This document shows positions 53,119 to 62,698 of a stretch of DNA of 64,000 nt, piece by piece. How positions within the stretch are numbered: position 1 is the first letter of the stretch; each line of letters begins with the position of its first letter. Under the pieces are notes generated by a model. It was not told the origin of the DNA, did no database searches, and saw only the letters and a list, made by a program, of their open reading frames with translations. Position numbers and translations under genes: made by a program. The DNA is from Brevibacterium mcbrellneri ATCC 49030 (lineage in GTDB: Bacteria > Actinomycetota > Actinomycetes > Actinomycetales > Brevibacteriaceae): positions 1 to 64,000 of the forward strand of contig NZ_ADNU01000037.1 of assembly GCF_000178455.1 (NCBI RefSeq), read 5' to 3'.

Positions 53119-56100
53119 GTGAAACATCTTGTGAGACTGAGCCTGCGAAACCGCTCACTCATCGCACTTGTGACCGTCGTCGCCATCATCTTTGGGACCA
53201 TAGCCACGTTCAGTCTCAAGAAGGAGCTCTTTCCTTCTTTTGACGTTCCTCAGGCCATTGTGATCAGCCAGTACCCAGGGGCCGCCCCCGAGGCGGTCGA
53301 ACGGGAAGTGACAGACCCCCTTGAGTCCGCGCTGGCTGGCGTGCAGTCAGTGGACGAGGTGTCTTCGTCCTCGTCAACGGGAAACAGCCAGATCACTGTC
53401 ACAACGAAGTACGGCACCTCTTCGGACGACGTTGTTCGCGAACTTCAACGCGCCGTGTCACAAGTTGAAAGCCAGCTCCCTGACGGTGTGACCCCAACGG
53501 TGGTTGCAGGGTCCGTTGACGACTTCCCAGTCCTCGTGATGTCCGTATCCGGTGACGACATCGAAAAGCTGTCAAAGGACCTCGAAGACATCGCGGTCCC
53601 TGAAATGAAGAAGATCGACGGCGTTCGCGACGCGTCTGTTTCAGGCCAAACACAAAAACAAATTGAGATCCGGGTCAAGAAAAAGCGCATGGAAGACAAG
53701 GGTGTGCAACTTGACGAACTTGCCCAGATCCTCAAGACCAATGGTGTCCCGGTTTCCGCGGGTGAACTTAAAGCATCGAACGGCGCAGCCCCCGTTGAAG
53801 TAGGAAAACGCCTCACCAGTGTCGACGACATTAAGAACCTTTACGTCACAGGTGAAGAAGACGGCGAACCAGAACCGGTCAAGGTGAGTGACGTCGCCGA
53901 CATTGAGCTCAAAGACGAACCCATCACATCGATTTCACGGTCGAACGGCAAAGATGCCCTGACTATCCAAGTCCTTAAGAAACCTGATTCCAACACGGTG
54001 GATGTGGCGGAAGGCGTCAAAGACGTATTGCCTGAACTGGAAAAGAAAATCGGCAACAATGCCGAGTTCACCACGGTCTTCGACCAGTCGCCTTACATCA
54101 ACCAGTCCATCGAAGACCTGGTGCGTGAAGGTGGCTTGGGTCTGATCTTCGCTGTCTTGGTCATCCTGGTGTTCTTGCTGTCATTCCGCGCAACGGCAAT
54201 CACCGCGATCTCTATCCCACTGTCCTTGCTGGTCACCATGCTTGCGATCTGGCGCACCGGCTATTCGCTGAACATGCTCACCTTGGCGGCGTTGACCATG
54301 TCTATTGGGCGCGTTGTGGACGACTCGATCGTGGTCATCGAATCGATCCGCCGTCGCCAAACCTTGGGTGGCACCAAGTTCGCGAACATCTTCGCCGCCG
54401 TATCGGAAGTCGCCGGGGCTATCACCTCGTCCACTCTGACCACGGTTGCGGTGTTCACTCCGCTCGCGTTCATCACGGGACAGACGGGTGAACTATTCCG
54501 CCCATTTGCGCTCACCACCTCGATCGCGCTTTTGTCCTCGCTGCTGGTGTCGCTCACGATCGTTCCGGTATTGGCGTACTGGTTCCTGCGTGCACGTGAA
54601 TCGCGTGTCAAGCTCACTCGATCGGACAAGCAGGAAATCCGATCCCTGCGCAAGGAAAACCTCAAGCAGTGGAAGAAGGAACGCAAGGAAAGTCGCAAGC
54701 GTGCGCGCGCCGGAGGAACCGGGCCACGCAGGGCCACCTCGGAAATGCCTATGGTTGGCAAGACCGCAGCCTCTGTGCTGGGTGAGGATGAAGGTTCCGT
54801 GGCCGAGGTCGACGAACTTGCCAGCCTCAAGTCACCTGAGACTCGCTTGCAAAAGACCTACACCCCCGTAGTGCGGTGGGCTACGCGTCACCCTGTTATC
54901 ACGATTGTGGTCAGTGTGGTCTTGCTCGTGGGAACCTTGGCCATGACTCCGTTGCTCAAGACTGAATTCTTGGGTGACACCGGCGAAGAGACTGTTCAGG
55001 CTCAACAGACCTTCGAACCTGGGGTTGGTCTAGAAGAAGCCGGAAAACAAGCTGAAAAGGTCGAAGAAGTGCTTTCGAAGACCCCCGGTGTGGAGTCCTA
55101 CCAGTTCTCCATCGGCGACGCAGGTCTCTCATTCGGAAGTGACGGAGGCGGACTTTCTGGCGACTACTTCATCAACCTCGAAACGGGGGCAAGCACCTCG
55201 GAGGTGTCTGCCGACATCCAAAAACGCTTTGACGAACTTGATGGTGTAGGCGAACTTGAAGTGATGTCAGCAACTTCAAGCCCCGGTGGTGACTCCATCG
55301 ATCTGACACTCACCTCTAACGACACCAAGGCCTTGGAAGATGGTGTCAAGAAACTGACGGAAGAGCTGAAGGACGTCGACGGCGTGCAAACCGTTACCAA
55401 TGACCTGCAGGCCGTGCAACCGATTGTTCAAGTTTCGGTTGACGCAAAGAAAGCCAAAGAAAAGGGCCTGACTGAAGCTCAAGTCAGTGAGTATGTGCAA
55501 CGCGCGATCGAAGGTCAGGACATCGGTGACCTCATCGTTGACTCCTCTACACGCAGCGTGAAACTGTTCGACGGCTCTGCCGATACCGTCAAGAAGCTGG
55601 AAGATCTCAAGATCCCGTACACGGAACAGATTGTTCAGGCTTCTCCAATTCCGGGAATGCCCGGCACGCCAACGACGGAAGAGAAAACTGTTCGCCTGTC
55701 CAAGATCGCGAAGGTTGAGGAAATCAAAACCGCGCCCGTTATTCGTCACTCGGGAGGTCTCCGCTCCGCACAGATCAGCGTGACACCTTCAGGGGACAAC
55801 CTAGGCCAAGTGGTACAAGCGGTGAACAACAAGGTTGACGAAACCGAACTGCCAAGCGGCGTGACTCAGGACACGTCTGGTGTGGGTGCCGAACAGGCCG
55901 ATGCGTTCAAGCAGATGGGTCTGGCCATGCTTGCCGCGATCCTGATCGTATTCGTGATCCTGGTGGCCACGTTTAAGAGTCTGATCCAGCCACTCATTCT
56001 CCTGGTGTCGATCCCATTCGCTGCCACCGGGTCGATTGGGCTTCTGCTACTGACCGACACCCCGCTGGGACTGGCCTCGTTGATTGGTCTTCTCATGCTG

Positions 56101-56484
56101 ATCGGTGTTGTAGTCACTAACGCGATCGTGCTGATTGACCTCATCAACCACTTCCGTGCTCACGGTGTGGACCTGCGTACCGCGGTGGTCAACGGCGCTC
56201 GTTTGAGGTTCCGACCCATCATCATGACCGCAGCTGCCACGATCTTCGCGCTGATTCCGATGGCACTTGGCCTCACTGGTGGAGGCGGTGTGTTCATCTC
56301 CAAACCGCTGGCCATTGTGGTGATCGGTGGACTTGTGAGCTCAACCCTGCTGACCCTGATCCTGGTGCCCGTTCTGTACCAGCTGATCGAAGGCTTCAAG
56401 GAACGTCGCCGCGAAAAGAAGATCATCAAGGAAATGGCACGGTCAAGCGTGATCGACAAGGCCGAAGCACGCAGTGAAAGCTGA
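53119..56484 (+). CDS. RND superfamily efflux pump (AcrB/SwrC-like)
   Basis: 1,121 residues. The AcrB layout is visible: helix 1 RNRSLIALVTVVAIIFGTIATFSL, a large loop (about 40-320), helices 2-6 with the proton-relay motif MSIGRVVDDSIVVIESIRRR (Asp-Asp in helix 4), a cytoplasmic linker of about 95 charged residues (KQEIRSLRKENLKQWKKERK), then the second half with helix 7 about 600, a second extracytoplasmic loop and helices 8-12 ending IGLLMLIGVVVTNAIVLIDL. GTG 53119 is preferred, since GAGGAAC lies just before it. No membrane-fusion partner is nearby, as usual in Gram-positives. Substrate unknown. Confidence 0.9.
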   Translation: MKHLVRLSLRNRSLIALVTVVAIIFGTIATFSLKKELFPSFDVPQAIVISQYPGAAPEAVEREVTDPLESALAGVQSVDEVSSSSSTGNSQITVTTKYGTSSDDVVRELQRAVSQVESQLPDGVTPTVVAGSVDDFPVLVMSVSGDDIEKLSKDLEDIAVPEMKKIDGVRDASVSGQTQKQIEIRVKKKRMEDKGVQLDELAQILKTNGVPVSAGELKASNGAAPVEVGKRLTSVDDIKNLYVTGEEDGEPEPVKVSDVADIELKDEPITSISRSNGKDALTIQVLKKPDSNTVDVAEGVKDVLPELEKKIGNNAEFTTVFDQSPYINQSIEDLVREGGLGLIFAVLVILVFLLSFRATAITAISIPLSLLVTMLAIWRTGYSLNMLTLAALTMSIGRVVDDSIVVIESIRRRQTLGGTKFANIFAAVSEVAGAITSSTLTTVAVFTPLAFITGQTGELFRPFALTTSIALLSSLLVSLTIVPVLAYWFLRARESRVKLTRSDKQEIRSLRKENLKQWKKERKESRKRARAGGTGPRRATSEMPMVGKTAASVLGEDEGSVAEVDELASLKSPETRLQKTYTPVVRWATRHPVITIVVSVVLLVGTLAMTPLLKTEFLGDTGEETVQAQQTFEPGVGLEEAGKQAEKVEEVLSKTPGVESYQFSIGDAGLSFGSDGGGLSGDYFINLETGASTSEVSADIQKRFDELDGVGELEVMSATSSPGGDSIDLTLTSNDTKALEDGVKKLTEELKDVDGVQTVTNDLQAVQPIVQVSVDAKKAKEKGLTEAQVSEYVQRAIEGQDIGDLIVDSSTRSVKLFDGSADTVKKLEDLKIPYTEQIVQASPIPGMPGTPTTEEKTVRLSKIAKVEEIKTAPVIRHSGGLRSAQISVTPSGDNLGQVVQAVNNKVDETELPSGVTQDTSGVGAEQADAFKQMGLAMLAAILIVFVILVATFKSLIQPLILLVSIPFAATGSIGLLLLTDTPLGLASLIGLLMLIGVVVTNAIVLIDLINHFRAHGVDLRTAVVNGARLRFRPIIMTAAATIFALIPMALGLTGGGGVFISKPLAIVVIGGLVSSTLLTLILVPVLYQLIEGFKERRREKKIIKEMARSSVIDKAEARSES

Positions 56485-57253
56485 CCGTTCCCGCTGGGGA
56501 ACTGAACTCGCACTGATCGCGGCTGTCTCACTGGGACAGTCCGCGATCTACGCGATTGTGCGCCTCGTTGACATTTCTACCCGCGGCCCCATCTCTGACG
56601 CACAGGCCAAACTCAACACCTCGGAGTCCATCCGTCCGCTCTTTGACTTGCTGTACCAGCTGTTAGGGATTGGGTTTGCGGTGGTCCCGGTGGCCCTTGC
56701 TCTGTGGCTCATGGCCCGTGACAAGGACACCGCCCCATCCGCCCCGTCACTGCGCACACGCATGGGGTGGCCCGGCAACCTGCGTGGCTGGCTGGTTCAC
56801 ATTTTGTGGGGTGCGGGCCTATTCGCGGTGATCGGTGTAGGCACTTTGGGGGTCTACTTCCTGGGGCGCACGCTGGGGATCACAGCACAGATCACGCCCA
56901 ATAACCTAAACGCCTACTGGTGGACCGTTCCCGTGCTCATCCTGCACGCCATCAAGAACGGGGTTTTAGAGGAAGTCTTGCTTCTGGGCTACGCCACCGA
57001 CCGGTTACACAAAATGCGCATCAGCCCATGGGTGGCAATCATCAGCCTGGCGCTATTTCGTGGCTCTTACCACTTGTACCAGGGGATCGGGCCGTTTGTG
57101 GGCAATGTGCTCATGGGCCTGCTCTTTGGCTACCTATACTTCTTTGGCCCGCGTTCTATCCGCGGTTCAGTCATGCCGTTTGTGTGGGCGCACACGTTCA
57201 TTGACGTGGTGGGGTTTACCGCACCTGGAATCCTGCAGGCTGTAGACGCATAA
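56474..57253 (+). CDS. CPBP (CAAX/Abi-type) membrane protease
   Basis: 259 residues with about seven membrane helices. Active-site motifs of the family: EEVLLLGYATDRLHKM (the EE pair), FRGSYHLYQGIGPFVGN (the conserved histidine) and VWAHTFIDVVGF (last His/Asp region). The arginine usual after EExxx is a leucine here, which seems typical of the actinobacterial VLLLGY subgroup. Its GTG start overlaps the end of the RND gene by 11 nt, so both are coupled. Roles of these proteins include peptide processing and immunity; the substrate is not known. Confidence 0.85.
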   Translation: MKADRSRWGTELALIAAVSLGQSAIYAIVRLVDISTRGPISDAQAKLNTSESIRPLFDLLYQLLGIGFAVVPVALALWLMARDKDTAPSAPSLRTRMGWPGNLRGWLVHILWGAGLFAVIGVGTLGVYFLGRTLGITAQITPNNLNAYWWTVPVLILHAIKNGVLEEVLLLGYATDRLHKMRISPWVAIISLALFRGSYHLYQGIGPFVGNVLMGLLFGYLYFFGPRSIRGSVMPFVWAHTFIDVVGFTAPGILQAVDA

Positions 57254-57296
57254 GACGTGTCGCTGTAAAAAGCGCTGGCTTAAAACAGTGCCAGGC

Positions 57297-57941
57297 TTAA
57301 ATCACAACCTCGCCCTGAGGTGTGGTGAATGTGGCCGAAATGAGGCCGGGCGCCGCATTGGGTGCCGTCCAGTCGATCCCAATCTCTGGAATCGGCTTAG
57401 GGTCGTCAGTTCCCAGCCATTCGCGCACCCTGTCGCGGTTACCTGCTATCTGCAAGGACTTGATCGCAACGTCACTACTTGGTGACTTCCAGTGCCCCGG
57501 CTGATCGGCAACGGGTGACAGCCAGTGAATGAAGTACGGCAACTGAGGGTCTGCCATGAGCCCCTTGACGCCGATCTGCTTCCATTCGAGTTCCGGGCCA
57601 TCAACGGCTTGACGGTTACCGTCAACAGCCTTGCGCCCCAGACGCTCCTCTACGCTAGTCAGATCGTCGGTGCGCACGCACCAACCCATCCAGCCGCCGC
57701 CCAGCTCGGACCGTGCACGCACCGCCTGGCCATAGGGGGTTGCAAAAGCTGCCGGGTGTTCAAGCGCCTCGACGACCTCAACATAGTGGCCACCCGTAAG
57801 AGGGAAAATCAGGTTGCGGGTTCCGAAGCGTGGATGCACTCCACCGTCGTAAAAGGACAAGCCGAGTTTCTCAGCCAGGCGTTCTGCTGTTGCCTGGTAT
57901 CCATCTGGCTGTGCCGCAAACGAAAGATGATCCAAGTGCAT
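57297..57941 (-). CDS. VOC-family (glyoxalase-like) protein
   Basis: 214 residues. N-terminal HLDHLSFAAQPDGYQATAERLAEKLG and RFGTRNLIFPLTGGHYVEVVEAL form a Glyoxalase-3-type domain with metal-binding His and Glu; a second, weaker domain follows. The substrate is unknown. ATG 57941 is the start (the GTG upstream at 57959 is less likely). The start codon sits at the edge of a perfect 16-bp inverted repeat, and a second palindrome lies 37 nt further upstream. It is 102 nt downstream of ppa on the same strand, so read-through is possible, but the hairpins suggest separate control. Confidence 0.75.
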   Translation of the reverse strand: MHLDHLSFAAQPDGYQATAERLAEKLGLSFYDGGVHPRFGTRNLIFPLTGGHYVEVVEALEHPAAFATPYGQAVRARSELGGGWMGWCVRTDDLTSVEERLGRKAVDGNRQAVDGPELEWKQIGVKGLMADPQLPYFIHWLSPVADQPGHWKSPSSDVAIKSLQIAGNRDRVREWLGTDDPKPIPEIGIDWTAPNAAPGLISATFTTPQGEVVI

Positions 57942-57991
57942 GTGTGTACTGTGACACACGGCACTTGGATCATCTTGTTAGGTCAACCTAA
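57924..57991 (-). promoter_or_regulatory. Nested inverted repeats over the VOC gene start
   Basis: AAGATGATCCAAGTGC (57924-57939) and its exact complement (57961-57976) enclose 21 nt that themselves contain short GTGT/ACAC arms. In the mRNA the start codon would lie at the loop-stem junction and codons 2-6 in the stem. Upstream, TTAGGT-CA-ACCTAA (57978-57991) is a second palindrome; its half-sites resemble DtxR/IdeR sites but its 2-bp spacer is too short for them. Function is inference. Confidence 0.6.
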
Positions 57992-58042
57992 TTATGAGAT
58001 TGCCCGTTGGCACTTCAGATCGCTGAAGCACAAACGATCAGC

Positions 58043-58531
58043 TCAGTGTCCTTCGGACTTGAAGCGCTCGATCGACTCGTTCACGATACGCTCGGCTTCT
58101 TCGCGGCCAGCCCATTCGGAACCCTTGACGTACTTGCCTGGCTCCAGGTCCTTATAGTGAACAAAGAAGTGCTCAATCGCATCGAGCTGGAACTTCGAAA
58201 TGTCTTTCACATCAGTGATGTCGTCGAAGCGTGGGTCATCGGCGAGAACAGCCAGAACCTTGTCGTCACCACCAGCTTCGTCAACCATCTTGAAAACACC
58301 AATAGGGCGAGCGTCAAGCTGGCAACCAGGGAACACTGATTCGTGGAGCAGAACCAGAACGTCCAGTGGGTCACCGTCTTCACCCAAGGTGTCTTCGAAG
58401 TACCCGTAGTCGGTGGGGTAAGCCATCGAGGTGAACAGGTAGCGGTCCAGTTTGACGCGCCCGGTTTCGTGGTCCACTTCGTACTTGTTGCGCGAACCGG
58501 CAGGAATTTCGATTGTGGCCAAAAGCTCCAT
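58043..58531 (-). CDS. ppa: Inorganic pyrophosphatase
   Basis: 162 residues, family I soluble enzyme that splits PPi to phosphate. Metal-site features are [20 protein letters not shown], the signature [10 protein letters not shown] and [10 protein letters not shown] with the aspartates. Actinobacterial length. It follows a short upstream region shared with the divergent dacB gene. Rv3628 counterpart, with dacB (Rv3627c), the DUF2342 gene (Rv3626c), tilS and hpt following as in M. tuberculosis. Confidence 0.96.
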   Translation of the reverse strand: MELLATIEIPAGSRNKYEVDHETGRVKLDRYLFTSMAYPTDYGYFEDTLGEDGDPLDVLVLLHESVFPGCQLDARPIGVFKMVDEAGGDDKVLAVLADDPRFDDITDVKDISKFQLDAIEHFFVHYKDLEPGKYVKGSEWAGREEAERIVNESIERFKSEGH

Positions 58532-58674
58532 GAATGCTCCATTTCTGGCTAGTGCTGGCTAGTAGGCACGCGCGGAAAACGCGCCTGAGAGATACCTCCC
58601 TTAGCATAGAGAATAATAAGCGGAGTGCACTGGTGAAAGCACCACCCCTCACCCACAATCTCAATTGGAAGAGT

Positions 58675-60099
58675 ATGACCAGTCGAAAAGCCCGTCGTCG
58701 TCAAGAACACAACCGAAAGAACGGTCTAGTGATCACCAGCGCAGGAGTGATCGTAGCGCTCGCAGGTTATGGAGCTCTTGACGTAGCGGACATCGCTCCT
58801 GGTTTCCTCACCACCAAGCCCCCCATCGAAGTGCAGGCACTTCCGCAGCCCGAGCCTGAATCGCACAGTTCTGTCGACATGCCCGCGCTGGCAGATGACG
58901 CGCCTGTGCCACACGATCTGAAACAGCGGCTCGACCCCATTTTTGACTCCGCAAAAGACCCTTCCGCGTTCTCTGCCGAAGTCCGGGACGCCAAAACAGG
59001 CGACACACTCTATGACAAGGACGCCAACCGAGCCCGGACACCCGCCTCGGTCACAAAAGTCCTCACCGCCACCGCAGCTCTGGATGCGCTGGGGCCTTCC
59101 AGCCGATTCACAACAGAAACCCTCCTTGACGGTGACACCCTGTTTCTTAAAGGTGGGGGAGACGTATTACTTGGCGCCGGCGAGTCCGACCCCAACTCAA
59201 TCATTGGGCACGCAGGGCTGGGAACACTGGCAGAAACCACCTCGGCGTTCTTAAAGGACCGAGGTCGCACCTCCGTGACGTTGCGCGCGGACGTTTCCCG
59301 GTATGAGGGCGCCGACTTTCGCAAGAAATGGGACCGGGCAGACATTGGCAACGGCTATATCGCGCCCGTCAAACCGTTCATGGTGGACGCCGGGTTGGTG
59401 AAGCGCGCACGCTTTTCTTCGCGTGAACAAGACCCCGTGAACCGTGCCGTCAAAGACTTTGAAAAGGCGCTCAAAGACCGCGGGATCGACGTGAAGGTGG
59501 AAAAGCCCCAAGCGACGCCGGAGTCTGCTGAGAAAGCAGCTCAAGTGGAATCGGCCCCGGTCAGCAGCGTGATCCGATACATGCTCTTGCACTCCGACAA
59601 CGTGGTCGCAGAAAACTTGGGTGTCGAAGTGGCCATCAAACGTGGCGACAAACCAGGGCTTGAGGCCTCCCCGCAAGCTGTGCTCAATCAGCTTAAGGAC
59701 ATGAAACTCGACACAGCGTCGATCACCTTGGGCGACACGTCAGGGCTTAACTACGACAACCGCATTTCGCCCAACGAACTTACCCAGATCATCACCAGTG
59801 TCGCCCAACGTGAAGAACTGGCTGAACTTCTCCCTAACATGCCGGTGGGAGGGCTGTCTGGCACGCTCGTCAAACGTTATGACGACCCAGAAACTGAGTC
59901 AGCTGCCGGAGTCGTCAGCGCCAAAACCGGAACCTTGGCAACTGTGACCAGCCTGTCCGGTGTAGTTACCACCAAGGACGGTCGCCTCCTCACCTTCACC
60001 ATCATGGCCGACGGCCTAGAACGCGGCGGGGCAGGCGAAGCGCGTCAAATCGTAGACAAAGCAGTTACTGTGTTAGCAGAATGTGGGTGCTCAGGGTGA
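58675..60099 (+). CDS. dacB: D-alanyl-D-alanine carboxypeptidase/endopeptidase (PBP4 type)
   Basis: 474 residues. Penicillin-binding enzyme that trims peptidoglycan. An N-terminal membrane anchor (about 20-38, VITSAGVIVALAGYGAL) and a Pro-rich stalk precede the catalytic domain. The active-site set is SxxK in TPASVTKVLTA, SxN in LLHSDNVVAEN and KTG in VSAKTGTLA. The start is uncertain: ATG 58675 precedes the anchor directly; GTG 58633, with GGAG upstream, is the alternative. Its stop overlaps the start of the DUF2342 gene (GTGA). Confidence 0.9.
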   Translation: MTSRKARRRQEHNRKNGLVITSAGVIVALAGYGALDVADIAPGFLTTKPPIEVQALPQPEPESHSSVDMPALADDAPVPHDLKQRLDPIFDSAKDPSAFSAEVRDAKTGDTLYDKDANRARTPASVTKVLTATAALDALGPSSRFTTETLLDGDTLFLKGGGDVLLGAGESDPNSIIGHAGLGTLAETTSAFLKDRGRTSVTLRADVSRYEGADFRKKWDRADIGNGYIAPVKPFMVDAGLVKRARFSSREQDPVNRAVKDFEKALKDRGIDVKVEKPQATPESAEKAAQVESAPVSSVIRYMLLHSDNVVAENLGVEVAIKRGDKPGLEASPQAVLNQLKDMKLDTASITLGDTSGLNYDNRISPNELTQIITSVAQREELAELLPNMPVGGLSGTLVKRYDDPETESAAGVVSAKTGTLATVTSLSGVVTTKDGRLLTFTIMADGLERGGAGEARQIVDKAVTVLAECGCSG

Positions 60100-61094
60100 C
60101 CGAACAACCTTTTCACGTGCCCACAGTTGTGCGCACCGGACGTGAACTCGTAGCCCCCGGACCCATTCCTGACGCGGACACTGCCCGCACCCTGGTGCAG
60201 GATCTGCGCGAAGCTGCGGACACCTCGGTCGATTTGGTCCTCCGCACCGTCAACCTGCCGCGGGAATGGGAAGACGCTGTTCGCAACACCGTCACCGGCG
60301 ACACCGTGTTAGTGGTCGACCGGGTGGGGTGGCTCACCGCTAACGCCCAGACATTCGCAGAACTGGGCGCCAGTTTCATGACCCCGCCCAAACCCTCCAT
60401 CTTCCGCATCAACCCAGTGGTTCGCGTGGGTTCCGCGCAACTGGGCACCGTGCTTGCCGTCCTGGCCGGGCGGGTCCTAGGGCAGTTCGATCCGCTGGGC
60501 TCCCACCGCAGGCTCATGCTGGTCGCACCCAATGTGTTAGAAACTGAGCGGCGGCTTGAAGTGAATCCCCGCGACTTCCGCCTGTGGGTGACCCTGCACG
60601 AAACAACCCACCGCGTGCAGTTCGCCATGGCCCCGTGGCTGCGGGACTACATGATTGAGCGGGTGAGCATCCTGGTACAAAAGTCCACGCAGGACGAAAA
60701 CTGGATTGAAGCGCTCAAAGGTGGGTCCCTGCTCGACGCCATCACCACCCCCGACAAACGTCAAGCAGTCAACGAAATCACCGCGGTCATGAGCGTGCTC
60801 GAAGGCCACGCGGACGTCGTCATGGACTCGTGTGGGCCATCCGTGATCCCCACTGTTGCCAGAATCCGCAGGGCATTCGACCGCAGGCGAGCCACCAGCG
60901 TCAACGGGCTGGGGCGCCTGCTGGGGTTCCAAAACAAAATGGATCAGTACACCACTGGTGCCGCGTTCATCCGCGGAGTCGTGAAACACCGTGGCCACGC
61001 CGGACTGCACCCACTGTGGCAAGCGCCTGAAAACCTGCCAACTAAGGCGGAACTGGGCAACCCCGAACTCTGGCTGGAGCGCATCCGTGCCTAG
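60096..61094 (+). CDS. DUF2342 zinc-dependent metallopeptidase-like protein
   Basis: 332 residues. The HExxH metal site is seen as WVTLHETTHRVQFA near residue 175, with downstream EGHADVVMD as the third ligand region. The family is annotated as coenzyme-F420-biosynthesis-associated or zinc-dependent metalloprotease; the activity is not established. GTG 60096 overlaps the dacB stop; an earlier GTG (60081) is possible. Its end overlaps the tilS start by 8 nt, so all three genes are coupled. Rv3626c counterpart. Confidence 0.85.
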   Translation: MTEQPFHVPTVVRTGRELVAPGPIPDADTARTLVQDLREAADTSVDLVLRTVNLPREWEDAVRNTVTGDTVLVVDRVGWLTANAQTFAELGASFMTPPKPSIFRINPVVRVGSAQLGTVLAVLAGRVLGQFDPLGSHRRLMLVAPNVLETERRLEVNPRDFRLWVTLHETTHRVQFAMAPWLRDYMIERVSILVQKSTQDENWIEALKGGSLLDAITTPDKRQAVNEITAVMSVLEGHADVVMDSCGPSVIPTVARIRRAFDRRRATSVNGLGRLLGFQNKMDQYTTGAAFIRGVVKHRGHAGLHPLWQAPENLPTKAELGNPELWLERIRA

Positions 61095-62067
61095 ACGACC
61101 CAGGCTGGATCCCGCCTCGGCGAAAATCCGCAAAGCTGTCGAAGACGCGCTGGAACCCGGTCACACCTACCTCATTGCGGTATCTGGGGGAGCGGACTCC
61201 ATGAGCCTGGCCGCCGCGTGCGCGTTTCTCACCCGCAAGGACTATGAGTTTGTAGCGGTCACCGTTGACCACGGGTTACAGGAAGGAAGCGCCGAGGTCG
61301 CAGCCCGCACCCAGCGCGCGCTGACTGACCTGGGACTCACCGCAACTGTTGAAACAGCGGAGGTGACGGCGACCTCGGACGGCCTTGAAGCCGACGCACG
61401 CACTGCCCGGTACGCGGCCCTCGACCGGGTAGCCAAGGAGAGGGGAGCTGCGGGCGTTCTGCTGGCCCACACACAAAACGACCAGGCCGAAACCGTGCTG
61501 TTGGGGCTCCTACGGGGCTCCGGCGCGCGATCCCTTGCCGGCATGAGGCCCCGCGCCGGCCGGTACATCCGCCCACTGTTGGGCATTACCCGGGCCGAAA
61601 CAGAATCCGCCACCACCGCGCAAAACATCCCCGTGTGGAACGACCCCATGAACTCAGACCCCAGCTTCACACGGGTCAAAGTGCGCACCCAGCTGATGCC
61701 CGCGCTCGCCGAGGTCGCAGGCTCCGGCGTTTACGCCAACCTGGCACGCACCGCCCACCTGCTAGCCATGGACTCCGACGAACTGGAATCCCAAACCGAC
61801 GCCCAGGCGCACATCCGCGGCGACACACTTCTGCACACCGCCGCTGAGTTGCCCGCCGCGTTGCGCACGCGCGTGATCCGGGACTGGCTGTGGCAATTCT
61901 CGCCCACCAACGAAGCGGGCTTCCATCACGTCACCGCAATTGATGACCTGCTGACAGGAGCGCGGACAGGAGCGGTGTCATGCCCTCCCGCCGCCGAGGT
62001 GGTCCGCACCCGCGCAGGTGACGTCCAGTTCCGCAGGTGTGACGGGCAAGCACCCATTTACAGGTAA
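61087..62067 (+). CDS. tilS: tRNA(Ile)-lysidine synthase
   Basis: 326 residues. Makes lysidine at position 34 of tRNA-Ile(CAU) so that AUA is read as isoleucine. The PP-loop signature is YLIAVSGGADSMSLAAACAF near residue 30. VTVDHGLQEGSAEVA and LLAHTQNDQAETVLLGLLRGSG follow, with RPLLGITRAETE. The GTG at 61087 lies inside the end of the DUF2342 gene; the open frame further upstream is out of use. The C-terminal domain is shorter than in E. coli, as usual in actinobacteria. Rv3625c counterpart. Confidence 0.92.
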   Translation: MPRRPRLDPASAKIRKAVEDALEPGHTYLIAVSGGADSMSLAAACAFLTRKDYEFVAVTVDHGLQEGSAEVAARTQRALTDLGLTATVETAEVTATSDGLEADARTARYAALDRVAKERGAAGVLLAHTQNDQAETVLLGLLRGSGARSLAGMRPRAGRYIRPLLGITRAETESATTAQNIPVWNDPMNSDPSFTRVKVRTQLMPALAEVAGSGVYANLARTAHLLAMDSDELESQTDAQAHIRGDTLLHTAAELPAALRTRVIRDWLWQFSPTNEAGFHHVTAIDDLLTGARTGAVSCPPAAEVVRTRAGDVQFRRCDGQAPIYR

Positions 62068-62103
62068 GCTAAAACGAGCAGCGAAAACAAGAAAGGACGC
62101 AAC

Positions 62104-62655
62104 GTGGATCAGCGCGACCTGGGCGATGACATTGAAGAGATCTTGGTAACCGAAACACAGATCAAACACCGACTCACTGAACTCGCAGCCGACATCGACC
62201 GGGACTACGAAGGCAAAGACCTTCTGGTAGTGGGAGTCCTCAAGGGCGCTGTCATGGTGATGGCTGATCTGGCCCGTGCTCTGCACTCGCACGTTCGCAT
62301 GGACTGGATGGCTGTATCTTCCTACGGCTCCGGCACCAAATCTTCTGGTGTTGTCCGTATTCTTAAAGACCTCGACACAGACCTCAAAGACCAACACGTC
62401 CTGATTGTGGAAGACATTATTGACTCCGGTCTGACTCTTTCGTGGCTCCTGTCTAACTTGAAGTCCCGTGGTGCAGCGTCAGTCGAAATTTGCACCATGT
62501 TGCGCAAACCCGAAGCTCTCAAAGTCGACATTGATGTGCGTTATGTAGGCTTTGACGTTCCTAACAAGTTTGTTGTGGGATACGGGCTAGACTACGCCGA
62601 GAAGTACCGTAACGTACCGTTTGTCGCGACGCTCGCGCCACACGTCTACAGTTAA
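62104..62655 (+). CDS. hpt: Hypoxanthine phosphoribosyltransferase
   Basis: 183 residues. Purine salvage enzyme. Motifs are the flexible loop [14 protein letters not shown], the PRPP loop [19 protein letters not shown] (acidic pair ED) and [26 protein letters not shown] 62104 has AAAGGA upstream and TAAGCT 32 nt upstream may be its own -10. It follows tilS by 36 nt. Rv3624c counterpart. Confidence 0.96.
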   Translation: MDQRDLGDDIEEILVTETQIKHRLTELAADIDRDYEGKDLLVVGVLKGAVMVMADLARALHSHVRMDWMAVSSYGSGTKSSGVVRILKDLDTDLKDQHVLIVEDIIDSGLTLSWLLSNLKSRGAASVEICTMLRKPEALKVDIDVRYVGFDVPNKFVVGYGLDYAEKYRNVPFVATLAPHVYS

Positions 62656-62698
62656 TAGACCTACACAACAGACCCGCAAGCACGTACAGAGAGAATTA

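Noticed and set aside
57285-57304. Terminator CTGGC...GCCAG between the CPBP and VOC genes
   Set aside because: Only 5 bp of stem and no T-run; too weak to report as a feature.
57978-57991. DtxR/IdeR iron box
   Set aside because: Half-sites fit, but the 14-bp length is too short for the 19-bp box; kept as an unassigned palindrome.
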